From an uncultured Polymorphobacter sp. (lineage in GTDB: Bacteria > Pseudomonadota > Alphaproteobacteria > Sphingomonadales > Sphingomonadaceae): 9,131 bases of DNA. Under the pieces are notes generated by a model. That model made no database searches. It saw only the letters and a list, made by a program, of their open reading frames with translations, and was not told the origin of the DNA. Shown here one piece after another: positions 6,847-9,131 of the stretch (position 1 is the stretch's first letter; each line of letters starts with the position of its first letter). The stretch lies in the NCBI GenBank assembly GCA_937871645.1, contig CALMPZ010000119.1, positions 1 through 9,131 on the forward strand, in the 5' to 3' direction. The position numbers were made by a program, and so were the translations under genes.

Positions 6847-7494
6847 ATGAACGTTTCGGTTATGAAGATTTTGGTTCTGGGCGTGGTTGCTGCAGGCGCC
6901 AGCATTGCGGCTTCTGCATCGGCGGTTACGGTCGCCAATGCTTCGTTCGAAGCGCCGGTTCTGGGCAGCGGCTTCGCCTACAACCCGGTGGTTGCAGGCA
7001 ATGTTTTCAATACCAGCAGCGGCATTCAGGGCAATGGGAGTGCATGGAGCTTTGTCGCGGCGCCCGACGGTGTGCAGACGGCGTTTCTGCAAAGCTATTT
7101 CAGCAGCTTCGGGACGGTCGCCATGGCCGTGACCGGGCTGCAGAATGGTGGAAGCTACCAGCTGACTTTCAGCATCGCCGACCGGCCCGGTTATGGCGAC
7201 AATCCGCTGACCGTTTACTTCGATGCGACCAACCTCGGCACCTATACAGCGACGAACGTCCTGTGGGCCACGCACACGACGAGCACATTCGTCGCCAGCG
7301 GGACAACCGCGACACTGTTCTTCGCGACCGCCGGCAACACCGGCTATGACGCGGGTATCGGGCTCGACGCCGTCAGCATCGCCAGCGTGTCCGGCGCCGT
7401 GCCCGAGCCGGCGAGCTGGGCGCTGATGATCGGCGGCTTCGGGCTGGTCGGCGGTGCGCTGCGCCGTCGTCGTTCGGCTGCGCTGACGGCCTGA
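6847..7494 (+). CDS. PEPxxWA-CTERM sorting domain-containing secreted protein
   Basis: A 215-residue exported protein. Residues 1-26 form a signal peptide (hydrophobic core LVLGVVAAGASIAASASA, likely cleavage after Ala26). The middle is a Ser/Thr/Gly-rich beta-sandwich-like domain that starts VANASFEAPVLG, as in DUF642 or galactose-binding-like domains, and ends GIGLDAVSIASVSG. The tail is a PEPxxWA-CTERM signal: VPEPASWALM (185-194), a hydrophobic helix to about residue 204, and RRRR (206-209). Proteins with this tail are sorted by an exosortase and usually end in the exopolysaccharide matrix or at the surface. No exosortase is in the window. The ATG at 6847 has AGGGGG (6833-6838) 8 nt upstream; the ATG at 6862 is a possible alternative. 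An intrinsic terminator follows, so the gene is a single unit. The ligand or role is unknown. Confidence 0.88.
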   Translation: MNVSVMKILVLGVVAAGASIAASASAVTVANASFEAPVLGSGFAYNPVVAGNVFNTSSGIQGNGSAWSFVAAPDGVQTAFLQSYFSSFGTVAMAVTGLQNGGSYQLTFSIADRPGYGDNPLTVYFDATNLGTYTATNVLWATHTTSTFVASGTTATLFFATAGNTGYDAGIGLDAVSIASVSGAVPEPASWALMIGGFGLVGGALRRRRSAALTA

Positions 7495-7518
7495 TCAAAG
7501 CTTCATCCGGCAGAATCA

Positions 7519-7547
7519 GGGCCGCCCTGTCCAGGGCGGCCCATTTT
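7519..7547 (+). terminator. Rho-independent terminator of the first PEP-CTERM gene
   Basis: GGGCCGCCCTG (7519-7529) and CAGGGCGGCCC (7532-7542) are perfect complements, giving a 10-11 bp G+C stem with a very small loop. A T-run follows (TTTT, 7544-7547). It lies 25 bp after the stop at 7494 and separates this gene from the convergent tadA. Confidence 0.88.
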
Positions 7548-7562
7548 CATGCCACACGCCTG

Positions 7563-7603
7563 ACAATCGGGTGCAGGCCTCAGGCCTGCCCGCCGGAGGC
7601 CCT
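7563..7603 (+). repeat. REP1 palindromic repeat, copy D (overlaps the tadA 3' end)
   Basis: Identical over 41 bp to copy A at 4153-4193. The stem is 7573-7579/7583-7589 and the loop TCA is at 7580-7582. On the minus strand that loop is the TGA stop of tadA, and 7583-7603 are its last seven sense codons. Confidence 0.92.
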
Positions 7604-8056
7604 AAGCCCTGCAAAGAAGTCGTGCAACAGCGCCGCAGCCTCGGTTTCGGCGATGCCGTCATAGACTTGCGGCGCGTGGTGGCAGGTCGGGTGGCTGAAG
7701 ACGCGCGCCCCGTGGCCGACGCCGCCGCCCTTCGGATCGGGGGCGCCGTAATACAGCCGTTCGATGCGTGCGAAGCCGATCGCGGCGGCGCACATCGCGC
7801 AGGGTTCGAGCGTGACATGGAGGTCGCAGCCGGTCAGGCGCTCGCTGCCGATGGCAGCACAGGCGGCGCGGATAGCGAGCAGCTCGGCGTGTGCGGTTGG
7901 ATCGGCAAGTTCGCGCGTGCGGTTGCCGGCGGCGGCGATGATGCGGCCTGCGCCGTCGCTGACCACAGCGCCCACCGGCACTTCACCGCGTTCGGCGGCG
8001 GCGCGGGCTTCGGCGAGTGCCTGTGCCATCAGTTCGGAAGGGGGGAAGTCCGTCAT
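7580..8056 (-). CDS. tadA: tRNA-specific adenosine deaminase TadA
   Basis: A 158-residue cytidine-deaminase-fold enzyme that converts adenosine-34 of tRNA-Arg(ACG) to inosine. The zinc and catalytic set is present: His56 and Glu58 in PTAHAE, Cys86 and Cys89 in LEPCAMC. PVGAVV (27-32), GNRT (44-47), ARIERLYYGAPDPKGG (96-111) and a C-terminal FF pair (147-148) also fit. The length is normal for bacterial TadA. The last residues RASGGQA and the stop are encoded entirely by REP1 copy D, so the native C-terminus was probably replaced or extended by repeat insertion. The ATG at 8056 has only a weak ribosome site. A strong terminator of the upstream gene ends 33 bp before the start, leaving little space for a separate promoter. 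A guanine deaminase is less likely, given the TadA-type tail and motif order. Confidence 0.92.
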   Translation of the reverse strand: MTDFPPSELMAQALAEARAAAERGEVPVGAVVSDGAGRIIAAAGNRTRELADPTAHAELLAIRAACAAIGSERLTGCDLHVTLEPCAMCAAAIGFARIERLYYGAPDPKGGGVGHGARVFSHPTCHHAPQVYDGIAETEAAALLHDFFAGLRASGGQA

Positions 8057-8088
8057 TGCCGCACCGGCCTAGCGCAGTCGCAACGCAT

Positions 8089-8121
8089 AAAAAAGCGGGC
8101 GAGGTTGCCCCCGCCCGCTTT
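8089..8121 (-). terminator. Rho-independent terminator of the second PEP-CTERM gene
   Basis: On the minus strand AAAGCGGGCG (8121-8112) pairs perfectly with CGCCCGCTTT (8101-8092) around a 10-nt loop, and the T-run continues to 8089 (six T in total). It begins 21 bp after the stop of the PEP-CTERM gene at 8143 and lies between that gene and tadA on the same strand. Confidence 0.9.
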
Positions 8122-8142
8122 CAATCGAATTGATGCGGTGGA

Positions 8143-8742
8143 TCAGGCAGCGACGCTGCGCACACGGCGGCGCATCGCGAAGCCAACCATGCCGAAACCA
8201 GCGACCATCAGACCCCAGGTTGCGGGTTCGGGGACCATCGTGACCGAAACGTCGTCGAGGTAGAAGTTCGGCGACACATGCTTGTAAGCGAAGCTGATCA
8301 GCGAGCTTGCCGAGTTGGCAACGAAATACTGCGTGAACTGCGTGTAGGCGAAGCTCGGGCGATCCGAGAATGCCGTCACGGTCGAACCCGACGTCACGGT
8401 CAGCTGGTCGATGACGCTGCCGGCGTTGTCGCGGTTCATCAGCCAATAGGTCATCAAATACGGGCGGCTGGCGATCGTCGCGACGCTCTGCGAGAGCGTG
8501 TTGACGGTGTTCGCGCCGACGGTACGCAGCAGGCCCGCGTTCAGGCCGGTGTGCACATACGCCGGGTTGCTGGTGATCGACGATGCCGTAAAGCCGTTCA
8601 AGGCATTGCTGGTACCGGTCCAGCTGATGAAGGTGGTGCCGGCTTCGAAGCCACCGTTGGCGATGATGTTGGTCACTGCCGAAGCTGGCGTGGCAACACC
8701 GGCAACGAGCGCGGCGGCGATGAGAACAGTACGGAGCGACAT
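8143..8742 (-). CDS. PEPxxWG-type PEP-CTERM sorting domain-containing secreted protein
   Basis: A 199-residue exported protein. Residues 1-22 are a signal peptide (MSLRTVLIAAALVAGVATPASA, cleavage likely after ASA). The mature part begins VTNIIANGGFEAG and ends NFYLDDVSV, a pattern typical of carbohydrate-binding-like jelly-roll domains with a C-terminal DDV strand. The tail VPEPATWGLM (170-179), a hydrophobic helix and MRRRVR (190-195) form the PEP-CTERM sorting signal; Gly replaces the usual Ala after Trp. Export, exosortase processing and a matrix or surface location are inferred from the family. The ATG at 8742 has AGAGGG 7 nt upstream; an in-frame ATG at 8787 would start at or before the predicted sigma-54 transcript start and is rejected. 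Transcription appears to be sigma-54 dependent and ends at the terminator 8089-8121. The ligand is unknown. Confidence 0.88.
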   Translation of the reverse strand: MSLRTVLIAAALVAGVATPASAVTNIIANGGFEAGTTFISWTGTSNALNGFTASSITSNPAYVHTGLNAGLLRTVGANTVNTLSQSVATIASRPYLMTYWLMNRDNAGSVIDQLTVTSGSTVTAFSDRPSFAYTQFTQYFVANSASSLISFAYKHVSPNFYLDDVSVTMVPEPATWGLMVAGFGMVGFAMRRRVRSVAA

Positions 8743-8749
8743 GTTGAAA

Positions 8750-8755
8750 CCCTCT
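8750..8755 (-). promoter_or_regulatory. Ribosome binding site deciding the start of the second PEP-CTERM gene
   Basis: The minus strand reads AGAGGG, 7 nt before the ATG at 8742. It supports that start over the in-frame ATG at 8787. Confidence 0.75.
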
Positions 8756-8792
8756 TTGAGTAATTGGATCGAGAACCTGTTACCCAAGGCTA

Positions 8793-8808
8793 TGCAATGT
8801 GCGTGCCA
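8793..8808 (-). promoter_or_regulatory. Sigma-54 (RpoN) -24/-12 promoter of the second PEP-CTERM gene
   Basis: On the minus strand the sequence is TGGCACG (8808-8802), four bases, TTGCA (8797-8793). This matches the RpoN consensus TGGCACG-N4-TTGCW at every defined position. The invariant GG (8807-8806) and GC (8795-8794) are exactly 10 bp apart. The predicted transcript start is near 8781-8782, giving a leader of about 40 nt with a good ribosome site before the ATG at 8742. Confidence 0.85.
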
Positions 8809-8823
8809 AACTGAATTGCGTTG

Positions 8824-8836
8824 TAATTCACTGATT
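8824..8836 (-). promoter_or_regulatory. Candidate IHF binding site
   Basis: On the minus strand the sequence AATCAGTGAATTA fits WATCAANNNNTTR with one mismatch (G for the last A of the first block). It lies about 48 bp upstream of the predicted transcript start, between the sigma-54 promoter and the upstream dyad, which is the usual place for an IHF bend. The surrounding DNA is A+T-rich, so a chance match is possible. Confidence 0.4.
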
Positions 8837-8870
8837 TTACGTGATTAATTTATGTTAACTAGTGGCGAGT

Positions 8871-8903
8871 GTAATATTTTCTGACACAAGTCAAAAATAT
8901 TAC
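8871..8903. promoter_or_regulatory. 33-bp A+T-rich dyad, candidate enhancer (UAS) for a sigma-54 activator
   Basis: GTAATATTTT (8871-8880) and AAAATATTAC (8894-8903) are perfect inverted repeats. Inside them TGAC (8882-8885) and GTCA (8890-8893) form a second dyad around ACAA, so the whole pairs over 14 bp with one bulged C at 8881. The centre, near 8887, is about 105 bp upstream of the predicted start of the sigma-54 promoter, within the range used by enhancer-binding proteins. An alternative is an RNA hairpin downstream of typA, but no G+C stem with a T-run is present. Confidence 0.6.
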
Positions 8904-8992
8904 GGTCTGCACGATGTCAAAAGGGCGCTGCACGAGGAGGTTGCACTGCAGCATTCAGGCAGCATGGGCCCAGCACAGGGGTCGCATTTTGG

Positions 8993-9031
8993 GCAACGTC
9001 GGGCGGCGCCTGGCGCGCCGCCCGACGTTGC
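8993..9031 (-). terminator. Long hairpin just after typA (terminator-like, no T-run)
   Basis: GCAACGTCGGGCGGCGC (8993-9009) is the exact reverse complement of 9015-9031, giving a perfect 17-bp stem with a 5-nt loop. It begins 3 bp after the typA stop codon. On the typA transcript the stem is followed by CCAAAATG, so the classic U-tract is missing. It may end or protect the mRNA; the mechanism is uncertain. Confidence 0.6.
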
Positions 9032-9034
9032 GGC

Positions 9035-9131
9035 TCAGCCGGCGTTCTTGGCGCGGCTGGCCTTCTTGCGTTCGTTGGGATCGAGGTGGATCTTGCGCAG
9101 CCGGATGAAGTTCGGTGTCACCTCGACGAGC
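9035..9131 (-). CDS. typA: Translational GTPase TypA/BipA, C-terminal end (truncated by the window)
   Basis: Only the last 31 codons are present, ending at TGA 9037-9035. The translation contains LVEVTPNFIRLRKIHLD followed by PNERKKASRAK. This matches the conserved C-terminus of TypA/BipA (LVEVTP, IRLRK, then a basic NERK tail), a ribosome-associated GTPase involved in stress and 50S assembly. The rest of the gene lies to the right of the window. The call rests on a short but characteristic segment. Confidence 0.85.
   Translation of the reverse strand, partial: LVEVTPNFIRLRKIHLDPNERKKASRAKNAG

Noticed and set aside
4153..7603. The repeated 33-41 bp units as a CRISPR array.
   Set aside because: Copies are kilobases apart, in both orientations, with whole genes between them and no regular spacers or cas genes.
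8914..9108. A plus-strand open frame of 64 codons near the right edge.
   Set aside because: It crosses the 17-bp hairpin and runs antisense to the end of typA; it has no ribosome site or recognisable motif.

Overview
The window is about two-thirds G+C. It looks like the chromosome of a sphingomonad-type alphaproteobacterium. Two signs point there: two secreted proteins with the PEPxxW(A/G)-CTERM tail (PEP motif, hydrophobic helix, Arg cluster) that is common in Sphingomonadales, and the gene order M20 hydrolase-astA-astD-astB. The taxon is an inference; no rRNA gene or other marker is present.

Layout. Positions 1-4006 (+) hold a tightly packed arginine-catabolism (AST) operon. It starts with the 3' end of an M20-family hydrolase, then astA, astD and astB, which overlap each other by 14 and 4 bp. 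AstA succinylates arginine, AstB removes two ammonia and CO2 to give succinylornithine, and AstD oxidises the semialdehyde made by AstC. AstC and a canonical AstE are not in the window. rmuC (-) converges on the operon, and a SMP-30/gluconolactonase-family gene (+) diverges from rmuC. A PEP-CTERM gene (+) follows, then tadA (-), a second PEP-CTERM gene (-), and the 3' end of typA/bipA (-) at the right edge.

Between genes there are two families of short palindromic (REP-like) repeats. REP1 is a 34-41 bp unit with a 7-bp stem and a TCA loop. It occurs as full copies at 4153-4193, 5657-5690 (inverted), 5711-5743 and 7563-7603, with a fragment at 4045-4055. One copy carries paired compensatory changes in the stem, and another supplies the last seven codons and the stop of tadA. 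REP2 is a 67-bp double hairpin at 4065-4131.

The most striking regulatory structure lies upstream of the second PEP-CTERM gene (minus strand). There is a sigma-54 -24/-12 promoter with exact GG-N10-GC spacing (8793-8808), a candidate IHF site (8824-8836), and a 33-bp A+T-rich dyad (8871-8903) centred about 105 bp upstream of the predicted transcription start. This is the layout expected for an enhancer-binding protein. It suggests that this surface or extracellular-matrix protein is under sigma-54 control, perhaps by a PrsR-type regulator of the exosortase/PEP-CTERM system encoded elsewhere. The first PEP-CTERM gene shows no comparable module.
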